Part shown: one piece after another, positions 42,252-50,054 of the stretch
Numbering within the stretch: position 1 is the stretch's first letter
Layout of the letters: every line of letters begins with the position of its first letter
Assembly (NCBI GenBank): GCA_019894975.1
Contig: JAGXNO010000027.1
Coordinates: forward strand, 1-50,054
Length of the DNA stretch: 50,054 nt
Source: Promethearchaeota archaeon
Lineage (GTDB): Archaea; Asgardarchaeota; Lokiarchaeia; Sigyniarchaeales; SOKP01
Direction: 5' to 3'
The notes under the pieces: generated by a model
What the model was told of the DNA's origin: nothing
The model's database searches: none
The model's input: the letters and a program-made list of their open reading frames with translations, nothing else
Made by a program: the position numbers and the translations under genes

Positions 42252-43127
42252 ATGTCAGAAGTAGGAATAGAACCAACATATATTGGCAAAAACGAGAAAT
42301 TAAAGTTTATAGTACCACAAGAACTCTTTAGAATGAAATTACAGTCGAATGAGAAAATCGATCCTGAAATCTCCAAAATTTACAATACTTATATTCAAGA
42401 AACTTTCATTGGATTCCAAGAAGCTAGAAAGACCAAGTATGGAAATGAAAAAAATATTAAAACAATAACAACGTCTGAATTTTGGCAGGAGTTTGAAAAG
42501 GAATCAAAAGAATTAGGAATTGATCTTATTGGATATACACCTCTTATTGAAGATTTTATGTTTTATAATCTTAAAGTGTATGGACGCAATCTAGTGATAT
42601 TAGGGATGGAAATGTTATGGGATGAAATCAAAACTGCCCCGAGCATTCACTGTGGTGTTGAGGCATTTCGAGTATATTCTAAATTAGGAGAAGTTACCAT
42701 TCAATTAACTGAATATTTAAAAGAACGTGGATATAAGAGTGAGGCTCATCATCCATTTGGAGGTAAATTTCTATTCCCCCCTCAAGTGGTTGCTGCGGGA
42801 TTGGGAATTATGGGTAGGAATGGTCTTGTAATCACACCTGAGTTTGGACCTCGTCAAAGATGGGCTATAATTTCCACGGATGCTGAACTACCTACTCCTG
42901 TTAAGAGTGATTTAATCCATATGGAAGAATATTGTAAAGATTGTGGGGCTTGCATTAGGGGATGTAAAGGAGGTGCTGCGTATGAAACTCCAATTTATCA
43001 TGAAGAATCTCCAGTTATAACTCACATTGACCGTTCCAAGTGTATTGATAGCTTAATCAACAATAATTATTGCAGTTACTGTCTTAAAGTATGCCCACAG
43101 GGACATCCCCAAAAAAAACCAATATAA
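42252..43127 (+). CDS. Second QueG-like/reductive-dehalogenase-like Fe-S protein
   Basis: About 291 residues (ATG 42252; TTG 42246 also in frame). The middle part GIDLIGYTPL, APSIHCGVEAFRVYSKLG and VVAAGLGIMGRNGLVI resembles the corrinoid-binding domain of epoxyqueuosine reductase and reductive dehalogenases. The C-terminus carries CKDCGACIRGC (nine residues apart from a further set CIDSLINNNYCSYCLKVCP), enough for two [4Fe-4S] clusters. It differs from the QueG-like protein at 25457 by lacking the HEAT-like tail and by a longer N-terminus. It lies 89 bases before the Hdr/GltD fusion, so it may take part in the same redox block. Confidence 0.78.
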   Translation: MSEVGIEPTYIGKNEKLKFIVPQELFRMKLQSNEKIDPEISKIYNTYIQETFIGFQEARKTKYGNEKNIKTITTSEFWQEFEKESKELGIDLIGYTPLIEDFMFYNLKVYGRNLVILGMEMLWDEIKTAPSIHCGVEAFRVYSKLGEVTIQLTEYLKERGYKSEAHHPFGGKFLFPPQVVAAGLGIMGRNGLVITPEFGPRQRWAIISTDAELPTPVKSDLIHMEEYCKDCGACIRGCKGGAAYETPIYHEESPVITHIDRSKCIDSLINNNYCSYCLKVCPQGHPQKKPI

Positions 43128-43216
43128 ATTTTACATAATCAAATTATAAACGTTATATTCAAAATAAAAACACTATTTCTAATTAATAGTTTATAACATT
43201 TTTTTCTTGATATAAT

Positions 43217-45979
43217 ATGACTGAGTCTAATGAAATGGTTGTTGGTGAAAAAATCAAGAGTGTTACTTCAATAGAAATCTTGAAAAAGGTAAATACCGCC
43301 GCTAATTATTGCTATAACTGTAATAAGTGTAATAACGTGTGTCCTACTGCTTTTCTCGACATTTTTTATCCTCGTAGTCTAATTACAGACTTGACTTTTC
43401 TAACACCCGAAGAAGCGTTGGAAAATAATGATATTTGGAAATGTTTAACGTGCGGGTTATGTTCAGTCTACTGTCCAATGACTAAAGAAAATTTAGGTGT
43501 TAATTTTACTCAAATAATTAAGGATCTTCGCTCACTCGCTTCAGATTATGAACCATTGATAGAAGGATTACTGAGTTGCAATCATGAAAGAGTATATTCA
43601 AGTTTGCCTAAATTAATGGCTGAAGATAAAATTAAATTTACAAACAAAATTGGCTTTTTAGAGGAGACAGGATTAAAAGTATCTGATAAAGGTGAAATTG
43701 GTTACTTTATGGGGTGCGTTCCCTTTTTAACTGGTGCTGCTCCTTGTGTTGTAGGATGTCCTGCAGGAGTGGATGTTCAAGGGTATGTTTCGCTAATATC
43801 AGAAGGAAAATATCAAGAATCTATTGATTTAATAAGAGATAAAAATCCTTTACCATATTTATGTGGTAGAATTTGCACTGCCCAATGTGCATTAAACTGT
43901 AATCGTCAAAATTTTGATGATCCCGTTGCTATTCGTGAACTAAAACGGTTCGTTTCTGATTGGGAAGCAGACCACCCAAATCAAAGCAAAATAAGACCTG
44001 TACCACAAACAAAGGAAAAAGTTGCAATTATAGGTGCGGGACCTGGAGGATTATCTGCCGCGTACTTTCTTGCAAGAATGGGCTATAAACCAACGATCTT
44101 CGAAAAAGGTGATAAAACCGGTGGCGTAGTCAGATATGGTGTGCCCCAATACAGACTTTCTGATGAAGCACTTGATCATGATGTAGATTTTATAAGAAGT
44201 ATGGGTGTAGAAATAGTTCTAAATAAAGAGTTCGGCCCTAATTTCACATTAGAAGATATTTGGAAAGAGGGATATAAAGCAGTTTTTATTGCTGTAGGGT
44301 TATACGTGCCAAAAACATTAAGACTCGAAGGTGAAGATTTACCTAATGTACATGTGGCTCTCGATTTTCTTTTAGATCGAAAATATAAATGTTCAGAAAA
44401 TCCTGAAGAATTTAAAGGAAAAACATTCGGTATTATTGGGGGTGGAGCCGTTGCGGTGGATTCAGGTGAAACAGCTATTCGTTTAGGAGCATCTAAAGCT
44501 GATCTTGTTGATATTTTAACTGAAGATGCCTTAAAAAATGTACTTAAAGACTTGCATGAAGCTGAAAGAGAAGTAATGGAGTATCATTTTGAAACATCGA
44601 CCGCAAACATAACAAAGGAACCTAATGGTAAATTAGCTTTGAATTGTTATAAGATTAAGTGGGGTGATCCTGATCCTGAAACAGGGAGGAGACCTTTAAA
44701 TAAAATTGAAGGTTCGGATTATAAAATTGTAGTTGATCATATTGTTATTGCTATTGGTCAAGGACTTGACCCAGAACCACTGAACGCTGCAACCGATAAT
44801 CAATTAACGATTGAGCGAGGAAAGATTGTGGTTGATGATTTAACTTATGAAACTGGCATTCCCGGAGTTTTTGCGGGTGGAGATATAATTTATAACTCTT
44901 TGATGTGTGCTGTCGATGCTATTGGAAATGGGAGAGAAACAGCCTTTACAATTGATCGCTATATTCGGGGTCTTGATTTAAAAGCAGGAAGAATAAGGAA
45001 AAACGACTTAAAACGGTCTACCATTCCTAAAAAATATATCCAAACAAATTCATGCCAAGAAATGAACTTTATGCCTGGTTCCGAAAGGTTAGTTTGTTTT
45101 GATGAAATGGAATTAGGGTTTTCAGAGGAACAAGCAAAAAAAGAAGCTAATCGGTGTTTAAATTGTAATTGTTGCTGCAACTCAGATCAAATCCCTGAAG
45201 ATTTTGAAAATGCACTTGATGATTCTGGTGTTATGATATGTGATTATGGGAGCCAAGATAATTGGCGATCACTCAATGCTTCTGATTATTTAGATATTCC
45301 GAGAAGGGTAATAGGTATATTAAACCAAAATGATATCGTTCCAGTAGTTTTACCAGAGGAAAAATGCTGTGGACATGATGCACTTTGGCGTGGGGATGTA
45401 GATACATTTAAAAAGCTAGCTGAGTACAATGTAAAATTATTTAAAGAAGCAGGAGTCAAAACCTTGATTTTTAATTGCGCAGAAGGATATTATACCTGGA
45501 AAAAAGAATACAAGAAACTATTCAAGAAACCTGAAGAATTTGATTTCGAGATTTATCACATAACTGAGTATATTTTAAAAGAGAAACTCTTGGAAGATGT
45601 CTCATATCCAAATTTAGAAAAAATTAAAGTCACCTACCATGATCCCTGTAGACTCGGAAGGATGAGTAAGGTTTTTGACGCACCCCGTGAGGTTTTGAAA
45701 CAAATCCCTGCCGTAGAATTGATTGAAATGGAAGAAACTATGGAAGATGCTGAATGCTGTGGAGTATCTGCTTACATTTCATGCAATCAGGATTCAAAAA
45801 AGCTTCAAGAGAAAAAAATCCTTCAAGCAATAGAAACAGGAGCAGAATATCTAATAACCGCATGTCCAAAATGTATCGCTCATTTAAATTGTTATTTAAA
45901 TGAAAATAGAGAGTTAAAAGCACAAATAAAAGTAAGGGATATTGTAAGCTTTTTAGGACAACTGTTATTCTTAATTTAG
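43217..45979 (+). CDS. HdrC/GltD/HdrB-type fusion: FAD- and Fe-S-containing oxidoreductase
   Basis: A 920-residue protein. Residues 1-120 form an HdrC-like part with two [4Fe-4S] motifs (C32, C35, C38, C42 and C76, C79, C82, C86). YFMGCVPF (163-170) starts a CCG domain that is interrupted at about 173 by a GltD/NfnL-like unit: iron-sulfur cysteines (C177, C181, C216, C220, C224, C228), FAD site GAGPGGLSAA (273-282), NAD(P) site GGGAVAVDSG (408-417) and GVFAGGD (550-556). The CCG domain resumes around 690 and ends with KCCGHD (716-720) and a second CCG domain ECCG (846-849). The likely role is electron transfer between NAD(P)H, ferredoxin and a disulfide. Placed before the aldehyde oxidoreductase. 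Confidence 0.9.
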   Translation: MTESNEMVVGEKIKSVTSIEILKKVNTAANYCYNCNKCNNVCPTAFLDIFYPRSLITDLTFLTPEEALENNDIWKCLTCGLCSVYCPMTKENLGVNFTQIIKDLRSLASDYEPLIEGLLSCNHERVYSSLPKLMAEDKIKFTNKIGFLEETGLKVSDKGEIGYFMGCVPFLTGAAPCVVGCPAGVDVQGYVSLISEGKYQESIDLIRDKNPLPYLCGRICTAQCALNCNRQNFDDPVAIRELKRFVSDWEADHPNQSKIRPVPQTKEKVAIIGAGPGGLSAAYFLARMGYKPTIFEKGDKTGGVVRYGVPQYRLSDEALDHDVDFIRSMGVEIVLNKEFGPNFTLEDIWKEGYKAVFIAVGLYVPKTLRLEGEDLPNVHVALDFLLDRKYKCSENPEEFKGKTFGIIGGGAVAVDSGETAIRLGASKADLVDILTEDALKNVLKDLHEAEREVMEYHFETSTANITKEPNGKLALNCYKIKWGDPDPETGRRPLNKIEGSDYKIVVDHIVIAIGQGLDPEPLNAATDNQLTIERGKIVVDDLTYETGIPGVFAGGDIIYNSLMCAVDAIGNGRETAFTIDRYIRGLDLKAGRIRKNDLKRSTIPKKYIQTNSCQEMNFMPGSERLVCFDEMELGFSEEQAKKEANRCLNCNCCCNSDQIPEDFENALDDSGVMICDYGSQDNWRSLNASDYLDIPRRVIGILNQNDIVPVVLPEEKCCGHDALWRGDVDTFKKLAEYNVKLFKEAGVKTLIFNCAEGYYTWKKEYKKLFKKPEEFDFEIYHITEYILKEKLLEDVSYPNLEKIKVTYHDPCRLGRMSKVFDAPREVLKQIPAVELIEMEETMEDAECCGVSAYISCNQDSKKLQEKKILQAIETGAEYLITACPKCIAHLNCYLNENRELKAQIKVRDIVSFLGQLLFLI

Positions 45980-46154
45980 TTAATTTTCATTTCTTTCTAA
46001 CAAATTAATTATCACCAATTTTCCAAAATTAAGTTAACACATTTTAAAGAAGGAGATTTTTAGAGTTAACAAGTAACCTTTAAAATTTTGGTATTTTATT
46101 TTTAATAACTACAATCAAATCATAATTTAAAAACTAAATATAATAGTGAAAAAC

Positions 46155-48080
46155 ATGAGTAAAACTAAGGAAATACCAATTCCTGATCAAGTTAAAGGTT
46201 TTACCCAAGTAAGACTTGACGTCAATCTCTCTGATGGAAAAATTAGTAAATCCAAGTTATCTAACGAATTTTGCCGTGATTGGATTGGGGGATATGGTTT
46301 TGGAGCAAAAGTCCTATGGGATGAATGCCCTGCGGGAGTAGATCCATTAAGCCCTGAAAATGTTTTTATATATGCACATGGCCCCTTTCCTGGAACAATC
46401 CTACCTACCTCCAGTAAATATGGAGTATTTGCTAAATCTCCTTTAACTGGTCAGTTTGGAATGGCAATATCTTCTGGATCTGTTGGTGCTCAGGCACGTC
46501 GTGCGGGTATCAATATGCTTGTATTCAAGGGTAAAGCCCCAGAACCTGTTTATATGGTTGTTGATGACGATGATCATTATTTAGTTCCATGTAAAGATAC
46601 GTTTTGGGGTAAAGGATGTTGGGAAACAGAAGAAATTTTGAGAGAAGAATTTCAAGATCAACGCCTTGGAGTGATGAGTATTGGCCCAGGAGGAGAACGT
46701 GGAGGCTTTATGGGATGTATTACTAATGATCGCAATAGACAAGCTGGAAGAACTGGAATGGGTGGTGTTATGGGATCTAAAAACCTTAAAGCAGTGTGTT
46801 TTCGAGGTACTAAGGGAATCAGTGTAGCCCAACCAGTCGAGTTTTTTAAGTTAGCTAAGAAACTAATAAAAGTTGCAAATGGACCTGCTACAGCTAAATA
46901 TCGTGATTTAGGCACTCCAGCAGGGATAACTAGCTATAATAAACTCGGGATGATGCCAACTTTCAATCATCGTGAAGGTACATGGGATAAAGTTGATGAT
47001 GGAACTTTTACTGGTGATATACTCAATCAAGATTGGGTTGTGAAGAAAGTTGCGTGCTCTCAATGTTCTATAGGATGTGATCATATCACAAAAATACCCA
47101 AGGATCACCCCCACTGGCCTAATCTCTACTCTAGTATTGACCAAGAATTATGTTATAGTTTTGGATCTGCAACTGGTAATTTTGATTGGCCAACTGTATT
47201 TAAATGTGTATCATTAACTGATGATCTTGGAATTGATGCTATCAGCGGGGGTGTAACCGCTGCGATGGCGTCTGAGTGCTATGAAGAGGGAATTATCACC
47301 AAAGAAGATTTAGGCTATGAATTACCTTTTGGATCAACAGTTAACCTCGTCAAATTTACTGAAGAAATGATTCTTGGAAAAGGATTTGCCGGAAAGATTT
47401 TTGGTGATGGAACAAGGGAAGCTGGAAAGCGATTAGAAGAAATGGGCAGAACAAATGCAAGTTATTATGCAATGCATATTAAAGGTCTAGAAATGCCTGC
47501 TTTTGATGTCCATGGGATGAGTTCATTTGCTGTTGGGGTAAGTGTTTCTATTCGTGGAGCATGTCACTTACGTAATGGCTCATACGGACTTGATGCTAAG
47601 GGAAAGTTCGATAGATTCGGTTATGAAAAACCACTCGAAAGGGGTAAAGCAATCAAAGAATTAGAGGACATTTATGCAATCATCGACTCATATATAGTCT
47701 GTAAATTTACAAGAGGTATTTATGAAAATGATGCTGAAATGGCGAAAGTATTTGAATTAGTAACAGGAATTCCTGTGACTGAACAATTTATACAGCATCG
47801 AGGTGAAGCAATTCTTAACCTCTCAAAATGCTTTAATATACGAGAAGGATGGAAACGCGAGGATGATCACCCTCCAGAAAGATTCTTTAAGCAACCTCAC
47901 ACAAGAGGACCCGCTAAAGGCGTCGTCTTAAAAGAAGATGGATATCAAAAGGTTCTAAGCGGATATTTTGAAGCTCGTGGCTGGGATACTAAGACTGGAA
48001 TTCCAACTGATGAAACTTTAAAGAATCTTGGATTAGATTTTGTTATTGGTAAATTAACTCCTTCAGGAGGTAAAAAATAG
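46155..48080 (+). CDS. aor: Tungsten-containing aldehyde:ferredoxin oxidoreductase
   Basis: About 641 residues. In the longest frame (GTG 46146, 644 residues) the pterin-binding stretch GRTGMGGVMGSKNLKA is at 201-216, the [4Fe-4S] ligands are C304, C307, C311 and C519, and GACHLRNG near 471 and the DLGTPAGI block near 254 are conserved in the family. It oxidises aldehydes to acids using a tungsten bis-pterin cofactor and passes electrons to ferredoxin. ATG 46155 is preferred, with GTGA five bases before it. The downstream four-cluster ferredoxin overlaps functionally, and the Hdr/GltD fusion upstream could accept the electrons. In amino acid fermentation the substrates are aldehydes from 2-oxoacids. 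Confidence 0.94.
   Translation: MSKTKEIPIPDQVKGFTQVRLDVNLSDGKISKSKLSNEFCRDWIGGYGFGAKVLWDECPAGVDPLSPENVFIYAHGPFPGTILPTSSKYGVFAKSPLTGQFGMAISSGSVGAQARRAGINMLVFKGKAPEPVYMVVDDDDHYLVPCKDTFWGKGCWETEEILREEFQDQRLGVMSIGPGGERGGFMGCITNDRNRQAGRTGMGGVMGSKNLKAVCFRGTKGISVAQPVEFFKLAKKLIKVANGPATAKYRDLGTPAGITSYNKLGMMPTFNHREGTWDKVDDGTFTGDILNQDWVVKKVACSQCSIGCDHITKIPKDHPHWPNLYSSIDQELCYSFGSATGNFDWPTVFKCVSLTDDLGIDAISGGVTAAMASECYEEGIITKEDLGYELPFGSTVNLVKFTEEMILGKGFAGKIFGDGTREAGKRLEEMGRTNASYYAMHIKGLEMPAFDVHGMSSFAVGVSVSIRGACHLRNGSYGLDAKGKFDRFGYEKPLERGKAIKELEDIYAIIDSYIVCKFTRGIYENDAEMAKVFELVTGIPVTEQFIQHRGEAILNLSKCFNIREGWKREDDHPPERFFKQPHTRGPAKGVVLKEDGYQKVLSGYFEARGWDTKTGIPTDETLKNLGLDFVIGKLTPSGGKK
48065..48071 (+). promoter_or_regulatory. 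Strong ribosome binding site for the AOR ferredoxin
   Basis: AGGAGGT lies in the last codons of the aldehyde oxidoreductase gene, nine bases before ATG 48081, so the ferredoxin is translationally coupled to it. Confidence 0.7.
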
Positions 48081-48638
48081 ATGTCAAAAATAGGAACCAA
48101 GAAAAGAGGCGGAGTTGTTCATCAATTTATTATTGTAGACCCAAACTTATGCACTGGATGTGAAACATGTGAATCTGTATGCTCTTTCGTACATGATGGC
48201 GAATTTAATCCAATAAACACAAGAATTCATAGAGTAAGAATTGAACCCATTTTAAATGTCGCATTGGCGTGTCAAAAATGCGATGACGCCCCATGTGTTC
48301 GCAGTTGCCCTGAAAAAGCTTTAGAACAGGATAAAGAAACAGGTTCAATTATTGTTGATGATGATAAGTGTAATGGGTGTGCTTTTTGCATCAGAGCATG
48401 TGATTTTGGTGTTCTAAGTTTACACATTCAATCTCAAAAAGCTCTTATTTGTGATCTTTGCGAAACTATGAAGGATGATTACATAAATGAAGAAAGAGGG
48501 GAAAAATACCCTGCATGTATAGATGTATGTCCAAAGGAAGCTATTTCATTAAAGGATGTCGAGCAAATAGGAGAAGAAAAGCGGATTGATGCTGTAAAAA
48601 GACTTTTTGGCGATCTCTTGAAAGAATCAGAAGCTTAA
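48081..48638 (+). CDS. Four-cluster ferredoxin-like electron-transfer subunit
   Basis: A 185-residue protein with four [4Fe-4S] binding sets: C24, C27, C30, C34; C64, C67, C72, C76; C97, C100, C103, C107; and C124, C127, C146, C150. This resembles the iron-sulfur subunits (HycB/DmsB/AorA type) that pair with molybdenum and tungsten enzymes. It begins immediately after the aldehyde oxidoreductase stop codon, so the pair should form one complex. The protein would pass electrons from the tungsten site to an outside acceptor, perhaps the Hdr/GltD fusion. An oligo-T tract follows, so this is probably the end of the transcript. Confidence 0.92.
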   Translation: MSKIGTKKRGGVVHQFIIVDPNLCTGCETCESVCSFVHDGEFNPINTRIHRVRIEPILNVALACQKCDDAPCVRSCPEKALEQDKETGSIIVDDDKCNGCAFCIRACDFGVLSLHIQSQKALICDLCETMKDDYINEERGEKYPACIDVCPKEAISLKDVEQIGEEKRIDAVKRLFGDLLKESEA

Positions 48639-48677
48639 TTTTTTTTATTATTTATTATTTTTTTCTTTCATTTTTAT
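48639..48677 (+). terminator. Oligo-T terminator after the redox block
   Basis: Runs of eight (48639-48646) and seven T (48658-48664) residues directly follow the ferredoxin stop, as expected of archaeal transcription termination. Confidence 0.45.
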
Positions 48678-48779
48678 AGCTGAAAAATTTGAATAAATTT
48701 TTTACTATTACTTAAGTGCTCTAAGTGGCGAACTTAAAATGACAAAATAAAAAAATAAAATAAATAAAATTCAATTGAT

Positions 48780-49379
48780 CTAAATCAAATCTTCTAGTTT
48801 AAAATGTTCTATTAGAAAATCCTTATCGGCATCAGTAAACAAATAAGATAGATCATATTCATTATAAAGCATTAGAAAGGCACTTATAGTCTCTTTTGCA
48901 TAATCCCAGTACCTATCTATAATGAGACTCTCCCCATTACTCAATTTAAAGCTTTCGAGAAAAAATTCTAAGTAGCTGATCTTTTTTGTTCGGATAAATT
49001 CCCGATCTAAATTCCATGAACTTAACAAGTTGTTAAAATCAAGATTACCTATCCACCAATCGGCTACTTTCTTATTAAAAATGGTAAGACCTCCAAAAAC
49101 TCTTCTGATATCTCTTTCATCAATATCTCTATTAATACTTATTAATTCTAAAACGCCATCTCTTAGCTCTTTTTGTAAACTAATTCCTAAATCTATTATA
49201 GATAAAGCGTTAAACCGACCGTGCCACATTGGATCAAAAATAAGAATTGCATTGAAGCAAAAATTTAATGAAGAGTCAATATGATATGGTTGATATAGAC
49301 CTGTATTCCTATCCCCGTCAAAAAATTCTGGGCTTAACCGCTCAAATGTGAGAGGATTTATGCCACCAAATCTTATCAA
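48780..49379 (-). CDS. Unknown 199-residue protein
   Basis: A soluble protein rich in aromatic and acidic residues (INPLTFERLSPEFFDG near 7-22, FDPMWHGRFNALSIIDLG near 48-65, VADWWIGNLDF near 104-114). No family is recognised and no metal motif or membrane span is visible. The only available start is TTG at 49379, preceded eight codons upstream by an in-frame stop; there is no ATG before it, so the N-terminus could be incomplete. It is convergent with the ferredoxin gene. Codon use is similar to the rest of the window, so it is probably a genuine gene. Confidence 0.6.
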   Translation of the reverse strand: MIRFGGINPLTFERLSPEFFDGDRNTGLYQPYHIDSSLNFCFNAILIFDPMWHGRFNALSIIDLGISLQKELRDGVLELISINRDIDERDIRRVFGGLTIFNKKVADWWIGNLDFNNLLSSWNLDREFIRTKKISYLEFFLESFKLSNGESLIIDRYWDYAKETISAFLMLYNEYDLSYLFTDADKDFLIEHFKLEDLI

Positions 49380-49630
49380 ATTAGGACTATGAGAGTTGCT
49401 TTATGCCAATCTTGGCTAAACATTGGACTATAGCTACCAGGATTTGGTTTATTAACCTATGTGAGAATAAAAAATATGATATTTCTTCTATAGATAATAA
49501 TTCTCGTGATGGTAATGAGTTTTTTCTCTCTTTTATCTTATTGTTTTGAAATCATTAAATGTAGATAAGTATTTTATAAATAACAGTTTAGTTATAATTC
49601 GTATCATTATATTTTAAAAAAATCCATAGA

Positions 49631-50054
49631 GTGTTGAAGAACAATAAAAAATAAAATATTAAATATAAAGCTGATTATAGTACTAATTTCAGCGTTAATC
49701 ATTATTCCAAATATAGTAGTAAGTAATCAGAGAGATATCGAAGTTTACTTTGACGAAAATGATACCAATGAAGATTTTACCCTACATCCCCCCAGAGAAT
49801 CTTCTGTTTATTACGAACCCACGACCGGATATGCATATGACGTTTACGTGAGCGGAGATTATGCCTATGTGGCTGATGGACTTTCGGGCTTGGCGGTCAT
49901 TGACATTTCCGACCCGACCAACCCGGGAATACCCGTCTACGAACCCACGACCGGAGACGCATGGGGCGTGTACGTGAGCGGAGATTACGCCTATGTGGCT
50001 GATGGACCTTCGGGCTTGCGGTCATTGACATTTCCAACCCGACCAACCCTGGAA
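49631..50054 (+). CDS. Secreted LVIVD-repeat protein, 5' part, with two apparent frameshifts
   Basis: From GTG 49631 or TTG 49634, removing one A from the six-A run 49646-49651 gives a basic start followed by a clean signal peptide (IKLIIVLISALIIIPNIVVS). Beyond it, from 49812, come 42-residue repeats beginning YEPTTG, with YVSGDYAYVADG and LAVIDISDPTNPG: the LVIVD beta-propeller repeat. Repeat 1 spans 49812-49937; repeat 2 is 126 bases on and lacks one G at about 50017 (CTTGCGG versus CTTGGCGG), shifting the frame. The gene runs past the right edge. Either two read errors or a decayed gene; the repeats are much richer in G and C than neighbours. Confidence 0.68.

Noticed and set aside
49403..49549. 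A 48-codon open frame beginning MPILAKHW
   Set aside because: No ribosome binding site, no motif and no way to separate it from chance in AT-rich sequence.
1..50054. tRNA, rRNA, CRISPR arrays, insertion sequences, integrase or phage genes
   Set aside because: Intergenic regions were read on both strands; no cloverleaf T-loop sequence, spaced repeats, transposase motifs or long inverted repeats were found.

Overview
This AT-rich window looks like archaeal chromosome, most likely from an Asgard archaeon of the Loki type. The evidence is two tandem Ras/Rab-like small GTPases, a DRG-family GTPase, a close relative of eukaryotic 3-ketodihydrosphingosine reductase, an F420-type luciferase-fold oxidoreductase, a tungsten aldehyde:ferredoxin oxidoreductase, heterodisulfide-reductase modules, ADP-forming acyl-CoA synthetase and small cysteine-rich proteins. 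The lineage is inferred from gene content, because no rRNA or other phylogenetic marker is present. I found no tRNA, rRNA, CRISPR array, insertion sequence or phage genes.

Layout. 1-7.3 kb: DRG GTPase (cut by the left edge), an ornithine-type carbamoyltransferase, an unusual radical SAM protein, a zinc-ribbon membrane protein, carbamate kinase, an EamA transporter and ornithine aminotransferase. Together these suggest citrulline/ornithine fermentation yielding ATP. 7.5-10 kb: an exported penicillin-acylase-type Ntn hydrolase. 10-20 kb: a leftward lysine-fermentation cluster read as aminotransferase, CoA-transferase, kce, kdd, kamA, (one opposite-strand unknown gene), kamB, kamD, kamE. Catalytic residues are conserved, but the usual 3-aminobutyryl-CoA ammonia-lyase (kal) and kamC are not here; a CoA-transferase and a class III aminotransferase occupy that place. 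20-22 kb: a 58-residue cysteine-rich protein and a 525-residue coiled-coil protein of unknown function.

22-30 kb: two short-chain dehydrogenases (one KDSR-like), a COG3199-type NAD-kinase-like protein, a QueG-like Fe-S protein, two hydroxyacyl-CoA dehydrogenases, a HypB-like GTPase lacking histidine ligands and a beta-helix protein. 30-36.5 kb: ADP-forming acyl-CoA synthetase alpha subunit overlapping a methyltransferase, an M20 peptidase, a GABA-type aminotransferase, an LLM oxidoreductase, an acetyltransferase and a cyclophilin-like protein. 36.5-42.2 kb: a DUF364-like protein, the two small GTPases and a RapA/HepA-like SNF2 ATPase with an added zinc ribbon. 42.2-48.6 kb: a redox block with a second QueG-like protein, a 920-residue HdrC/GltD/HdrB-type fusion, an aldehyde:ferredoxin oxidoreductase and its four-cluster ferredoxin. 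48.8-50 kb: an unknown protein and the start of a secreted LVIVD-repeat protein, abruptly GC-rich and carrying two apparent single-base frameshifts.

Overall the genes describe an anaerobic amino-acid fermenter. Lysine is opened by aminomutases and cleaved to acetoacetate and C4-CoA units; ornithine/citrulline is used through carbamoyl phosphate; aldehydes from amino acids are oxidised by the tungsten enzyme; electrons may pass through the Hdr/GltD fusion to NAD(P)H and a disulfide; and acyl-CoA energy is recovered by ADP-forming CoA ligase. Many translation starts within gene clusters have GGAGG- or GGTGA-type ribosome binding sites, which in several cases decide the start codon.
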